From: Gammaproteobacteria bacterium HGW-Gammaproteobacteria-1
GTDB lineage: Bacteria > Pseudomonadota > Gammaproteobacteria > Thiohalomonadales > Thiohalomonadaceae
Length of the DNA: 64,000 bases
NCBI GenBank assembly: GCA_002840095.1
Contig: PGZL01000004.1
Coordinates: 310,001-374,000 of the forward strand
Direction of reading: 5' to 3'
Under the pieces are notes generated by a model. It was not told the DNA's origin and did no database searches. It worked only from the letters and a program-made list of their open reading frames with translations. Of the stretch, positions 45,513-53,149 are shown piece by piece; within the stretch, counting starts at the first letter, position 1; every line of letters starts with the position of its first letter. Both the position numbers and the translations under genes were made by a program.

Positions 45513-46803
45513 ACGGCGCGACATCAGCATCAACGTGCCGGTGCTGGCCCGGGTCGAAGGCGAGGGCGCCATGGAACTGGAGGTGCGCGACGGCCACATC
45601 ACCGATCTCAAGCTGCGCATCTTCGAGCCGCCGCGCCTGTTCGAGAAATTTCTCGAAGGCCGCAGCTACACCGAAGTGCCGGACATCGTGGCGCGCATTT
45701 GCGGCATCTGCCCGGTGGCCTACCAGATGAGCGCGGCCCATGCCATCGAGATGGTGTTCGGTGCCAAAACCACCCCTTGGGTGCGCGAGATGCGCCGCCT
45801 GTTCTATTGCGGCGAGTGGATCGAGAGCCACGCCCTGCACATCCACCTGCTGGCCCTGCCCGACTTCCTCGGCTACGAGTCGGCCATCGCCATGGCGGCG
45901 GACCATCCGGAAGAAGTGAAGCGCGGCCTGCGCCTGCAGGAGCTGGGCAACAGCCTGGTGCGCCTGCTCGGCGCCCGTTCGGTCCATCCCATCGGCGTGC
46001 GCGCCGGCGGCTTCTTCCACGCGCCGCGGGCGGAACAGATGCGGGCCAAGCTGGAGGAGTGTCGTGCCGCCCTGCCCGAGGTGGAGGCGCTGGTGCGCTG
46101 GGTCGCCGCGCTGGACCTGCCCGACGATCCGCAGACCTTCACCTCCGTTGCCCTGCGCCACCCGGAGGAATACGCCTTCAACGAGGGCCGTATCGTCTCC
46201 GATGACGGCCTCGACATCGACATCAGCGAATTCCACCAGCACTTCCAGGAAAGCCATATCCCGCACGCCAACGCGCTGCACTGCCATCTGCACGGCAAGC
46301 CCTACCTGGTCGGGCCGCTGGCGCGCGTCAATCTCAACTACGCCCAGCTGCCCGAGGCGGTGCGCGTCAACCTGGAACAGACCCCGGCCCACTTCCCCAG
46401 CAACAACATGTTCCACAGTGCCCTGGCCCGCGCGGTGGAACTGCACTTCGCGCTGCTGGAGGCGATCCGCATCCTGGAAGGCTATGCCGTGCCCGACACG
46501 CCCTACGTGGAAGTCACACCGCGCGCCGGTGTCGGCTACGGCTGCACCGAAGCGCCGCGCGGCATCCTCTGGCACCGTTACGAACTGGATGACCAGGGTC
46601 GCGTGATGCAGGCCACCATCGTGCCGCCCACCAGCCAGAACCAGGCGCGCATCGAGGAGGACCTGCGCCGCTCGCTGGAAGCCATGGGCCTGGACAAGCC
46701 GGACGATGAAATCCGCCTGCGCGGCGAGACGGTGATCCGCAACTACGATCCGTGCATCTCCTGCGCCACGCACTTTCTCAAGGTGAGCATCAAGCGGGAG
46801 TAA
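45505..46803 (+). CDS. hydA: Group 3b hydrogenase alpha (large) subunit
   Basis: The 432-residue catalytic subunit. Nickel ligands are in RICGIC (C66, C69) and DPCISCATH (415-423). The 9-residue tail FLKVSIKRE should be removed during maturation. ARVEGEGAMEL and PRGILWHRYELD are typical of bidirectional NAD(P)-linked hydrogenases. With the B, G and D subunits it can oxidise H2 with NAD(P)+ or run in reverse, and may reduce polysulfide as in Pyrococcus sulfhydrogenase (inference). Confidence 0.95.
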   Translation: MSERRDISINVPVLARVEGEGAMELEVRDGHITDLKLRIFEPPRLFEKFLEGRSYTEVPDIVARICGICPVAYQMSAAHAIEMVFGAKTTPWVREMRRLFYCGEWIESHALHIHLLALPDFLGYESAIAMAADHPEEVKRGLRLQELGNSLVRLLGARSVHPIGVRAGGFFHAPRAEQMRAKLEECRAALPEVEALVRWVAALDLPDDPQTFTSVALRHPEEYAFNEGRIVSDDGLDIDISEFHQHFQESHIPHANALHCHLHGKPYLVGPLARVNLNYAQLPEAVRVNLEQTPAHFPSNNMFHSALARAVELHFALLEAIRILEGYAVPDTPYVEVTPRAGVGYGCTEAPRGILWHRYELDDQGRVMQATIVPPTSQNQARIEEDLRRSLEAMGLDKPDDEIRLRGETVIRNYDPCISCATHFLKVSIKRE

Positions 46804-46804
46804 G

Positions 46805-47002
46805 GTAGGGGGCGCATCGCGCACCGAATCCCACGGCAGCACCAACGACGGACCAGCAGGAGCCCACTCCGTGGGCGAAAACGGTGCCGGATTCCGGCAC
46901 CATTCGCCGAGAGGACTCGGCTCCTACAATTTCTGTTGGTGCGCACCGCGCACCACAACGGCCAGCGGAACAACCCCTGATGGTGCGCAGTGCGCACCCT
47001 AC
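46805..47002. repeat. Nested hairpins: GTAGGGTGCGC family enclosing a GTAGGAGCCCACTCCGTGGG family
   Basis: The outer arms are GTAGGGGGCGCATCGCGCACC (46805 onward) and GGTGCGCAGTGCGCACCCTA (46982 onward). Inside, 46857-46927 is a second element beginning AGGAGCCCACTCCGTGGGCG and ending CTCGGCTCCTAC. The inner family recurs at 61336-61424 in the opposite orientation. A further GGTGCGCACCGCGCACC copy lies at 46938-46954. Confidence 0.75.
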
Positions 47003-47006
47003 ACCG

Positions 47007-47456
47007 ATGTCACACAAATCTATCCTCATTCTCGGCGTCGGCTCCCCCTTCGGCGCCGACCGCCTCGGCTGGCAGGCCGTCGCCGCCCTCGAACGGCAAT
47101 CGCTTGCCGCACAGTTTCCCGATCTCGATATCCGGTTTGAACAAAGCGATCGACCCGGCAGCCGATTGCTCACCCTGCTGGGCCAGGCCGATGCCGCGAT
47201 CATCATCGATGCCATGCGTGCGGGCCTGCCTGCGGGCAGCGTGCGGCGGTTTGCCGTTGACGAACTGGATGCCGAGTCAGGTTTGATGTCGACGCACGGC
47301 TTTGGCGTTGCCGATGCGCTGGCGTTGGGGCAGGCCCTGGGAGGACTGCCGGGGGAGATGGTTGTGGTGGGGATAGAGATGGGGGAGGGTGAACTGGCGG
47401 TGGAGTCGCAGGCGGCGTTGCTTGAGTTGGTGCAGGGAGAGTTGGGGCGGATGTAG
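47007..47456 (+). CDS. Hydrogenase maturation endopeptidase of the group 3b enzyme
   Basis: A 149-residue HycI/HoxW/FrxA-like protease. ILILGVGSPFGADRLGWQAV gives the conserved Asp metal ligand and DAMRAGLPAGSV the second site. STHGFGVADALALG is characteristic of proteases for cytoplasmic NAD-linked hydrogenases. It is separated from hydA by nested repeats but has the same orientation. Its likely substrate is the HydA tail. Confidence 0.88.
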   Translation: MSHKSILILGVGSPFGADRLGWQAVAALERQSLAAQFPDLDIRFEQSDRPGSRLLTLLGQADAAIIIDAMRAGLPAGSVRRFAVDELDAESGLMSTHGFGVADALALGQALGGLPGEMVVVGIEMGEGELAVESQAALLELVQGELGRM

Positions 47457-47765
47457 GGGCGGCTATGCCGTGATGGGTGGGTGGTGCACTGCCCGCGCTG
47501 GCTTGGGCGGGGGATTCATTTATCTGACTGGTGGTTGATTGGGGGATCGTGTCGGCCTGCAGCGTGCCGGCCGTGACCTGGTCATCCTGCTGATCGTCGT
47601 CATCGTCCTGACCACCGTCATGTCCTGGTCGCATATCCGCCGCTGCCCTGTCCGGCAGCCGGCCGTTTGCATGGGCCACCCAAACGAAAGGGCTCCGCGG
47701 GGCCCGTGGCCCCAGCCCGGACCGAGGTCTGTGCCACTGCGCCGGCGGACGAAAGGGAGCGCCGT
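47457..47765. other. Gene-free stretch between the hydrogenase protease and the Rieske gene
   Basis: About 309 bases without a convincing reading frame, promoter or repeat family. In the first part, GTGGGTGGTGCACTGCCCGC and GGCGGGGGATTCATTT weakly resemble pieces of the large dispersed repeats. No petB or petC sequence follows the Rieske gene here. Confidence 0.5.
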
Positions 47766-48380
47766 TCAGGTGGTGGTCGCGTCCTCGCCAATCAACAGGC
47801 GGCTTCCGCCCAGGAAGCGGTACGGTGGTACCACCAGGTTCGACGGCGCCGGCACGCCCTTGTAGACGCGGCCGGCGAGATCGAAGCGGGAGCCGTGGCA
47901 CGGGCAATAGAAACCGCCTTTCCAGTCTGCACCGAGGTCCGGCGGGGAGACATCCGGGCGGTAGCTGGGGGCACAGCCGAGGTGGGTACAGATGCCGATC
48001 AGGACCACCACATCCGGGCGGATGGAACGCAGCGGGTTGTGGGCGTATTCCGGCTGCTGTTTGGTATTGGTGGAGTCGGGGTCGAGCAACAGATCGTTCA
48101 GGCTGGGCAGGTCGCGCAGATTGCGTTCGGTGCGCCGCAGGATCCATACGGGTTGGCCGCGCCATTCGACGGTCAGAAGCTGACCCGGCTCGAGTTTGCT
48201 GAAGTCGGCTTCTACGGGGGCACCGGCGGACTGCGCGCGGGCGCTCGGCTTCATCGACAGCAGCAGCGGTGTCGCCACGGCGACGGCGCCGATGGCGCCG
48301 ACGACGGTAGTCATGGCAGTCAGCAGCCGCCGTCGGCCCATATCCGGATTCGTAGCCATATCCAGTTCACTGATGCTCAT
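47766..48380 (-). CDS. petA: Rieske iron-sulfur subunit of cytochrome bc1 complex
   Basis: A 204-residue Rieske protein with a twin-arginine-like N terminus ([11 protein letters not shown]) and one membrane anchor (about 20-42). The cluster motifs are CTHLGC and CPCHGS, both complete. Normally petA is followed by petB and petC, but neither is present downstream. The gene is therefore isolated, and may supplement a bc1 complex encoded elsewhere or be a duplicate. Its own promoter was not identified. Confidence 0.92.
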   Translation of the reverse strand: MSISELDMATNPDMGRRRLLTAMTTVVGAIGAVAVATPLLLSMKPSARAQSAGAPVEADFSKLEPGQLLTVEWRGQPVWILRRTERNLRDLPSLNDLLLDPDSTNTKQQPEYAHNPLRSIRPDVVVLIGICTHLGCAPSYRPDVSPPDLGADWKGGFYCPCHGSRFDLAGRVYKGVPAPSNLVVPPYRFLGGSRLLIGEDATTT

Positions 48381-48885
48381 TGTTTACCTCGTTCGCCGGC
48401 AGGGTGGTTGTGGCACGAATACCTGGTATCAAAGCAAAGGATGTGCCGCAAATGACATACAAATGGAATGGTTTGGGATCCCGGCTGGGGACGGCTTCGG
48501 CCAAGGAAAACCAAAGGGCGGGACGGCTTGGCGCGCGGCATGATGTCGCGTCGCGTGTGCCATAGATGACGTAGGCGATGTTTAAAGCGCTATAAATGGC
48601 GTGCTAGACGCAGCATGACGGAGGGCGGCACCATGGCTGTGGATTGAACCGGGATGGCGTTGATGTGCGCTGTTGCGCGGATTGATTTAGATGCGGGGAG
48701 CCGCCCAGCGCGCTCGCGGTGTGGGGTGAATAAATCTGTACCGATTTTCCAAACAAGCTCGCCTGAGGTATCGCGCAGGTGGCGTGTGCAAACGCACGCT
48801 GTAGCCCTTGGTTGGTTTCCCCCACCGGTAAATACGGTATATTTTGGCGGGTCCGCCACGGTAGGCGGTTGCCATTGGAGGGTTT
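48381..48885. other. 505-base gene-free region
   Basis: This region lies between the divergent petA and the phage-lysis-like pair. No reading frame with plausible coding character was seen. An AT-rich GGTATATTTTGG (48837-48848) before the membrane gene may be part of a promoter, but the -35 spacing is poor. No member of the repeat families is recognisable. Confidence 0.45.
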
Positions 48886-49368
48886 ATGAAAGAATGGATT
48901 AAGTCCAATCGCGGTGCTCTGTTTTTCCTCTTCTGTGTCGTCCTTGCCATTGCCGCTTTTGCCCATTGGGGTTCGAACCACGCGGATTCGATGAACGCCG
49001 ACCAGGCAAAAGGCACGGTGGCCGCCGGTACGTTGACGTACATTCTCTACGCCATCGGCGTGCTCTACCTGTTTATGTACGTCACCTGGCTGCATTTCCT
49101 GGCCGTCATGAACCTGGATCGCAAGAAGGACGAGTTGACGACTCCCGCCAAAGTTTTTGCCTGGCCGATGCTGATCGTCGGATACGCGCTCGATGTCAGT
49201 TTCAATCTCACCGTCGGTACCGTAAGTTTCCTGGAGCTGCCCCATGAGCTGACCTTCTCGGAACGCTGCAGCAGGCATATCAACGAAGGTGGCTGGCGCG
49301 GCGATGTGGCGCGGTGGTGGTGCGATAACTACCTGAACCCGTTTGACAAGAGCGGCAAGCATTGCTGA
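48886..49368 (+). CDS. Phage-like membrane protein, possible lysis-module gene
   Basis: A 160-residue protein with an N-terminal TM helix (about 10-28), a second near 50-72, and a third near 90-110. The soluble tail (LTFSERCSRHI, GGWRGDVARWWCDNYLNPFD, SGKHC) has the look of hypothetical proteins encoded near phage lysis genes. It ends 12 bases before a murein endopeptidase-like gene. No other phage gene is present, so it may be a remnant or a domesticated pair. Function is not established. Confidence 0.6.
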   Translation: MKEWIKSNRGALFFLFCVVLAIAAFAHWGSNHADSMNADQAKGTVAAGTLTYILYAIGVLYLFMYVTWLHFLAVMNLDRKKDELTTPAKVFAWPMLIVGYALDVSFNLTVGTVSFLELPHELTFSERCSRHINEGGWRGDVARWWCDNYLNPFDKSGKHC

Positions 49369-49380
49369 GCGTAAGTCAGC

Positions 49381-50100
49381 ATGACGCGCTGCCGGTTCAT
49401 CAATGGGAAAACGCGCCTCCCGGTACCGGTCGCGGCGCTGGTCCTGAATCTGTTGCTCATGGGCCATGGCCTCGCCGCAGAAAGTGTGTGCTACGGCACC
49501 ACCAAGAACGGGCGGTTGGAGAACGGGGTGCAATTGCCCTCCGCGGGCGGGAACTTCGTGTCCTACGGCTTCCTTCCCGAAGTCACGGGCCGTACCTACG
49601 TCCACAGCAAAGTCCGGGACGTCATTGTCGAGGCCTACCGCAGCCTGGAACAGGAGCATCCGGACAAGGTCTACAAATTCGCCGAGACCGGTTTCAAACA
49701 CGGCGGCCGCTTCAAGCCGCACAAGACCCACCAGAACGGCCTGTCCGTGGACTTCATGGTTCCCGTGACGGACAAGAGCGGCAAGTCGGTCCACCTGCCG
49801 ACCACCGCGTTCAATCGCTACGGCTACGACATCGAGTTCGATGGCAAAGGCCGATTCGAGGAATACGCCATCGACTACGAGGCACTGGGTGCCCATGTCG
49901 TGGCCTTGCATAGGGCAGCCGCGCAGCACGGAATAGGGATATGGCGCGTGATCTTCGACCCGAAGCTGACGCCAAATCTCTATGCCACGAAGTATGGCGC
50001 GTACATAAAGCAGAATATCGAAATACCAACCAAGGCATCATGGGTGCGCCATGATGAGCATTATCATGTTGATTTCGAGGTTGGATGTCAGGGCATGTAG
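49381..50100 (+). CDS. Murein endopeptidase-like zinc peptidase (MepA/LAS type)
   Basis: A 239-residue secreted protein with a signal peptide ending GLAAES. The zinc site of the LAS superfamily is visible as HQNGLSVDF and the C-terminal HDEHYHVDF (H-x-H). This arrangement fits penicillin-insensitive murein endopeptidases or phage D,D-peptidases that cut peptidoglycan cross-links in the periplasm. It follows the small membrane protein on the same strand. A perfect 14-bp inverted repeat begins at its stop codon. Confidence 0.8.
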   Translation: MTRCRFINGKTRLPVPVAALVLNLLLMGHGLAAESVCYGTTKNGRLENGVQLPSAGGNFVSYGFLPEVTGRTYVHSKVRDVIVEAYRSLEQEHPDKVYKFAETGFKHGGRFKPHKTHQNGLSVDFMVPVTDKSGKSVHLPTTAFNRYGYDIEFDGKGRFEEYAIDYEALGAHVVALHRAAAQHGIGIWRVIFDPKLTPNLYATKYGAYIKQNIEIPTKASWVRHDEHYHVDFEVGCQGM

Positions 50101-50143
50101 GGTCAGATTCTACAGGGAACGGTAGAGGATAGAATCTGACCCT
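50099..50143. repeat. AGGGTCAGATTCTA inverted repeat
   Basis: A 14-bp perfect stem, AGGGTCAGATTCTA and TAGAATCTGACCCT, separated by 17 bases. The left arm contains the last bases of the peptidase stop codon. The sequence is reminiscent of REP-like palindromes linked to RAYT transposases, but no transposase is present. Confidence 0.7.
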
Positions 50144-50169
50144 GATGACGCTCACTTATCACCTGATCA

Positions 50170-50466
50170 CTACGGGCGACATTTCTTCGAGCAGGACTGA
50201 TATTCACGGTTGCACTGCGTCAAGCCTTGTGAATAGTTGGTGTCGCACTGTGCAACGCATGCGGCCTTGCATCCCGCCAGATTTTGAATGAAGTTGCATT
50301 CGGCATCGCACGAGTTCTTGCATGGACCCACTGCGCCTGAAACAAGCGACGAGCAGAAGCGCAACTCAGCCTCGCAGTCGTTTATGCACTCGGAATGGGA
50401 GCCGGCAGCAGATACTGAAACAGAAAACATTAGCATTGCCAGAAGGAAGATATATCGAGCAAACAT
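50170..50466 (-). CDS. Small exported cysteine-rich protein with six CX3C motifs
   Basis: A 98-residue protein with a signal peptide (MFARYIFLLAMLMFSVSVSA). The mature part of about 77 residues has twelve cysteines. They are grouped C-x3-C-x6-C, C-x3-C-x3-C, C-x3-C-x3-C and C-x6-C-x3-C, a mirror-symmetric layout. GGAGGT lies six bases before the ATG. It is likely disulfide-rich in the periplasm or secreted; a metal-binding, toxin or adhesion role cannot be chosen. Base composition is more AT-rich than the flanks. Confidence 0.7.
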   Translation of the reverse strand: MFARYIFLLAMLMFSVSVSAAGSHSECINDCEAELRFCSSLVSGAVGPCKNSCDAECNFIQNLAGCKAACVAQCDTNYSQGLTQCNREYQSCSKKCRP

Positions 50467-50627
50467 TGAACACCTCCGATGTGTTGTCATAACTCGACCG
50501 AGTCGATGGAGTAAACGGCGTCAGGATACAGGTTGTAGTGAGATTGTCGATACTGTGTTTTGTCGGGGTTCCTGGTTATGCTTGTCGTTTAGACTTATGA
50601 CTCTAAACAGTCTGCTCATGGGATTTG

Positions 50628-51006
50628 GTGCGCTACGCGCGGTTGTATTGGGTCGGGGTTCCGCCCCCGTACGACGTGTTACTTTCTTTTGCGCGGCCAA
50701 AAGAAACTAACGAAAGAAAAGGCCGCCCCGATGTGACGGCACATCCCTGTGCCGACGGAAGAATGCGCGCCATCCATGGCGCGCCCCCTACGGGCTATTC
50801 CGCTCCGGGCTGCGATGTTCATGATGGACATCCATGTCCATCACCCTTCGGGCAGCCTCCGGCTGTGCGATTCGGCTATCCTGCCGAATCGTCGGCGAGA
50901 TAAAGGGGGGTTGAAAGTCAAAGGAAGCTCGCCTGACGGCATCGCGGGGGAGGCGTGCGCTGCGCGCACGCGGGATATCTGAAAACCGTGGTCTGTCCCG
51001 GGTTGT
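50628..51006 (+). repeat. Large dispersed repeat, copy C, with a GACAGACCACG inner extension
   Basis: It shares the landmarks of copy A (TACTTTCTTTTGCGCGGCCA, GAAACTAACGAAAGAAAAGG, AAAGTCAAAGGAAGCTCGCC, GCGTGCGCTGCGCGCACGC). It continues with CTGAAAACCGTGGTCTGTCC, which is also found in inverse orientation at copy D but not at A or B. It faces copy D across a 1.7-kb segment. Confidence 0.8.
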
Positions 51007-51034
51007 TCCTTTAAGCGTTTGTTGGAGCGTCGTG

Positions 51035-51673
51035 TTAAATACGGCCTGTCTTAATTAGTTGGGAGCATTGTTTCTCTTCGGTTGTCGGAAAAAACTTGCT
51101 CTTGATTTTGTGCCAAGCCGGGAACGAACCTAGCACAAACTTCGAAAGCATAACTTCGGCACACGATGCGTGCCTCCCCGCCAACTGAAACCCACTTGCA
51201 ATTAGTCTTGCGTCGGATTCCATTTCTTGCGAGGAGCGCGGCAGTGTCTTTGTGTCTAGCTGTCTTAGAAGCTCGAAATCGTGCTCTAAACGAGCAGTAT
51301 GGGTTTCTATGTTGTCATAGATTGTTTTCAGCAAACTCAAGTGTGCGGCAATAGTTACGTGGATCGGCATAACGCGAATCATTGATGCTTCAAATAAACT
51401 AGAAAGCGTTGGGCGCTTCCAAATCAAATGTTGGGAAAGCCACATTGAGTATTCGTCTTCTGGAATGTTTTGTTCTGCGGCAAGTCGTCTAAGATTTTCT
51501 CCGGCAGCTCGGAACTCAGCGAGGTTGCCGATTATGAGCATGGCTGCTGAAGATTCTTCTCGCCGCCGTGCATCACGAGCTACAACGAGAGCTGCGCCAA
51601 GAGCAAAGAACCCGCCCGCTACAGCGCCGAGGAGGGTTTGCCATTGGTCTAAGAAGCAGATGAAGTCTTGCAT
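51035..51673 (-). CDS. Unknown membrane-anchored protein, integron-cassette-like
   Basis: A 212-residue protein with one N-terminal TM helix (WQTLLGAVAGGFFALGAALV) followed by a basic stretch and a helical cytoplasmic domain. No known domain is recognised. The coding sequence is markedly AT-richer than the core genome. Its start lies 21-26 bases after an attC-like core site, and its TAA stop falls inside a possible R'' box (ATTTAAC). Both are features of integron gene cassettes. Confidence 0.65.
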   Translation of the reverse strand: MQDFICFLDQWQTLLGAVAGGFFALGAALVVARDARRREESSAAMLIIGNLAEFRAAGENLRRLAAEQNIPEDEYSMWLSQHLIWKRPTLSSLFEASMIRVMPIHVTIAAHLSLLKTIYDNIETHTARLEHDFELLRQLDTKTLPRSSQEMESDARLIASGFQLAGRHASCAEVMLSKFVLGSFPAWHKIKSKFFPTTEEKQCSQLIKTGRI

Positions 51674-51693
51674 GGGGCGTTATCGTTCAGATG

Positions 51694-51785
51694 CATCTAA
51701 CGTCAGATGTAACCGGCTACCGGAGCGCGAAGGGTACCGGCAAGCGCAGATTGCCGGGCGTTCGGTTGACGGAGTGGTTAGGGCT
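51694..51785 (-). other. Candidate integron attC site
   Basis: On the minus strand: CCCTAAC (R'', overlapping the upstream gene's TAA), spacer, GTCAACCG (L''), a variable loop with CCGGCAA/TTGCCGG pairing, CGGTTAC (L'), spacer, then CGTTAGATGC, whose GTTAGAT fits the GTTRRRY cleavage consensus. Order, orientation and size (about 92 bases) agree with an attC. Confidence 0.6.
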
Positions 51786-52515
51786 TGGCGGCACGGCGTT
51801 CATTCAATTCGAATGGAAGTACGTAAATGTACTTCGCCAGCTCGCGTATGAAGTCAATAAGTTGCCTTGCGTCATTAGGCGATACATCGTTAATTGGATC
51901 AAAATGTGCGCCAGTGTTCCCGATCAACCGAACCTCTCTAGACCAGTCGGAGAGGGTTGGATGAAGTAACCCCTTTGTGGACATATTGGCTAGGCGTTGG
52001 GCTAATGTCCCGGTTGTTTCGCCTCTATCGACGGCGATTGCCTCGAGGGTTCGTCTTGCCATTGCCGCGGCAGCCCTTGGACAGTTTGCGGAGAGCGCAA
52101 GAGCCGCCTCATGATAGGCACTAGCCACAGTCACGGGCACGGCCTTATGGAGAGTGGCGCCGACTAAGGGCCACCAATGAAAACCCTTCCATGAGCTTAT
52201 TCCGCCTCCCTTGCGCTCTATGGACCGATGCTCTCCGGTCCATTGTTCTTCGATGATCGCAATGCCTTGGTGGCAGTTGCGGCAAAGCATAACCGTTGCT
52301 TGTTCGTGGAATGTTGGAACATTGGGTCCGTCACGACTGACGATGTACCCGCCATCAAACGTCAATGGCAGCGACCCAACAAAATCGAAACTGGACTGCT
52401 TTTCACACCTCGGACAAAGCCCAGAGGGGTTAGCGGAATCTGGCGGTCCATCATGGCTTTCTGGTAGGGGTTCACCGCGCTTTCCAACGGTCTTCTTTCT
52501 TCCAAAGCCAAACAT
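51778..52515 (-). CDS. DUF4145-like protein with zinc ribbon, integron-cassette-like
   Basis: A 245-residue cytoplasmic protein. Residues about 33-80 contain CPRC and CRNC pairs of a zinc ribbon. The C-terminal part (AYHEAALALSANCPRAAAAM, LIGNTGAHFDPI) matches the HEPN-like DUF4145 domain found in many defence and mobile islands. The TAA stop overlaps the attC-like R'' box. A GTTAGGG motif precedes the gene near 52540-52550, where the previous cassette junction would be. No toxin activity can be claimed. Confidence 0.75.
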   Translation of the reverse strand: MFGFGRKKTVGKRGEPLPESHDGPPDSANPSGLCPRCEKQSSFDFVGSLPLTFDGGYIVSRDGPNVPTFHEQATVMLCRNCHQGIAIIEEQWTGEHRSIERKGGGISSWKGFHWWPLVGATLHKAVPVTVASAYHEAALALSANCPRAAAAMARRTLEAIAVDRGETTGTLAQRLANMSTKGLLHPTLSDWSREVRLIGNTGAHFDPINDVSPNDARQLIDFIRELAKYIYVLPFELNERRAAKP

Positions 52516-52716
52516 AGAATTCTCCGAGTAGGGGAAAACCCTAACGATGATTAGATGGCCATATGATTGATATCGCAGACTGTGAATTGTTCCATTTCAT
52601 AGTTTTCTTTCTCTTTCGGGCAGTTGCGTCCTGTATTGGCGGGAGCCCGTGGGCGAATATACCGCAAAATGACTGTATATCAACATATCGGTCGATTGAC
52701 TGATATCGGTTGATAT
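52516..52716. other. AT-rich gene-free region upstream of the DUF4145 gene
   Basis: This region contains CATCGTTAGGGTTTTCC on the minus strand (a possible cassette junction). It also contains an inverted repeat, TATATCAACATATC (52676-52689) with TGATATCGGTTGATATA (52701-52717), that could be an operator. No coding frame is convincing. Confidence 0.45.
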
Positions 52717-53045
52717 AACAACCAGGGACAGACCACGGTTTTCAGTTCTGACGCGTGCGCACAGCGCACGCCTCCCCCGCGATGCCGTCAGGCGAGCTGT
52801 CTTTGACTTTGAAACCCCTTTGGCTCGCCGAGCAACGCAGCCCGGGGCGGAATAGCCCGAAGGGGGCGCGCCATGGATGGCGCGCATTTCTCCGTCGGCA
52901 CAAGGACGTGCCGTCGGAGAAACCCGTCCCGGGCGAGTAGCGCAGGGAACCCGCAGGGCGAGACATCGGGGCGGCCTTTTCTTTCGTTAGTTTCTTTTGG
53001 CCGAGCAAAAGAAAGTAACACGTCGTACCAGCGCGCAGCGCACTA
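52717..53045 (-). repeat. Large dispersed repeat, copy D, inverted relative to copy C
   Basis: Starting with GGGACAGACCACGGTTTTCAG, it reads through GCGTGCGCACAGCGCACGC and GACGGCATCGCGGGGGAGG on the minus strand. It ends with TTAGTTTCTTTTGGCC and AAAAGAAAGTAACACGTCG on plus. It closely matches copy C, so the pair brackets the two cassette-like genes. Confidence 0.8.
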
Positions 53046-53069
53046 TTGAACACCCCTCATCCTGTCCTT

Positions 53070-53124
53070 GGGTAGTATGTTCCCGACACTACCAACCGAC
53101 TACATCCGTGTAGTCGTCTCCCTG
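53070..53124 (-). repeat. Two-hairpin element, copy 2 (ACGGAT and GTCGGGAACAT loops)
   Basis: On the minus strand, stem CGACTAC/GTAGTCG with loop ACGGAT, linker GTT, then stem GGTAGT/ACTACC with loop GTCGGGAACAT. It lies about 26 bases after the stop of the methyltransferase gene. Compared with copy 1 (37088-37137), three stem pairs differ by compensatory changes while the loops are conserved. Confidence 0.75.
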
Positions 53125-53149
53125 AGGGAGAAGGGACCCTTCGTTGATG

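Noticed and set aside
47203-48165. 320-codon proline-rich minus-strand open frame
   Set aside because: It overlaps both the Rieske gene (other frame) and the hydrogenase protease. Its composition is typical of GC-rich shadow frames.
48812-48843. Sigma-70 promoter for the phage-like membrane gene
   Set aside because: TATATT is plausible as -10, but TTGGTT is 20 bases away and no alternative fits 16-18 bases.
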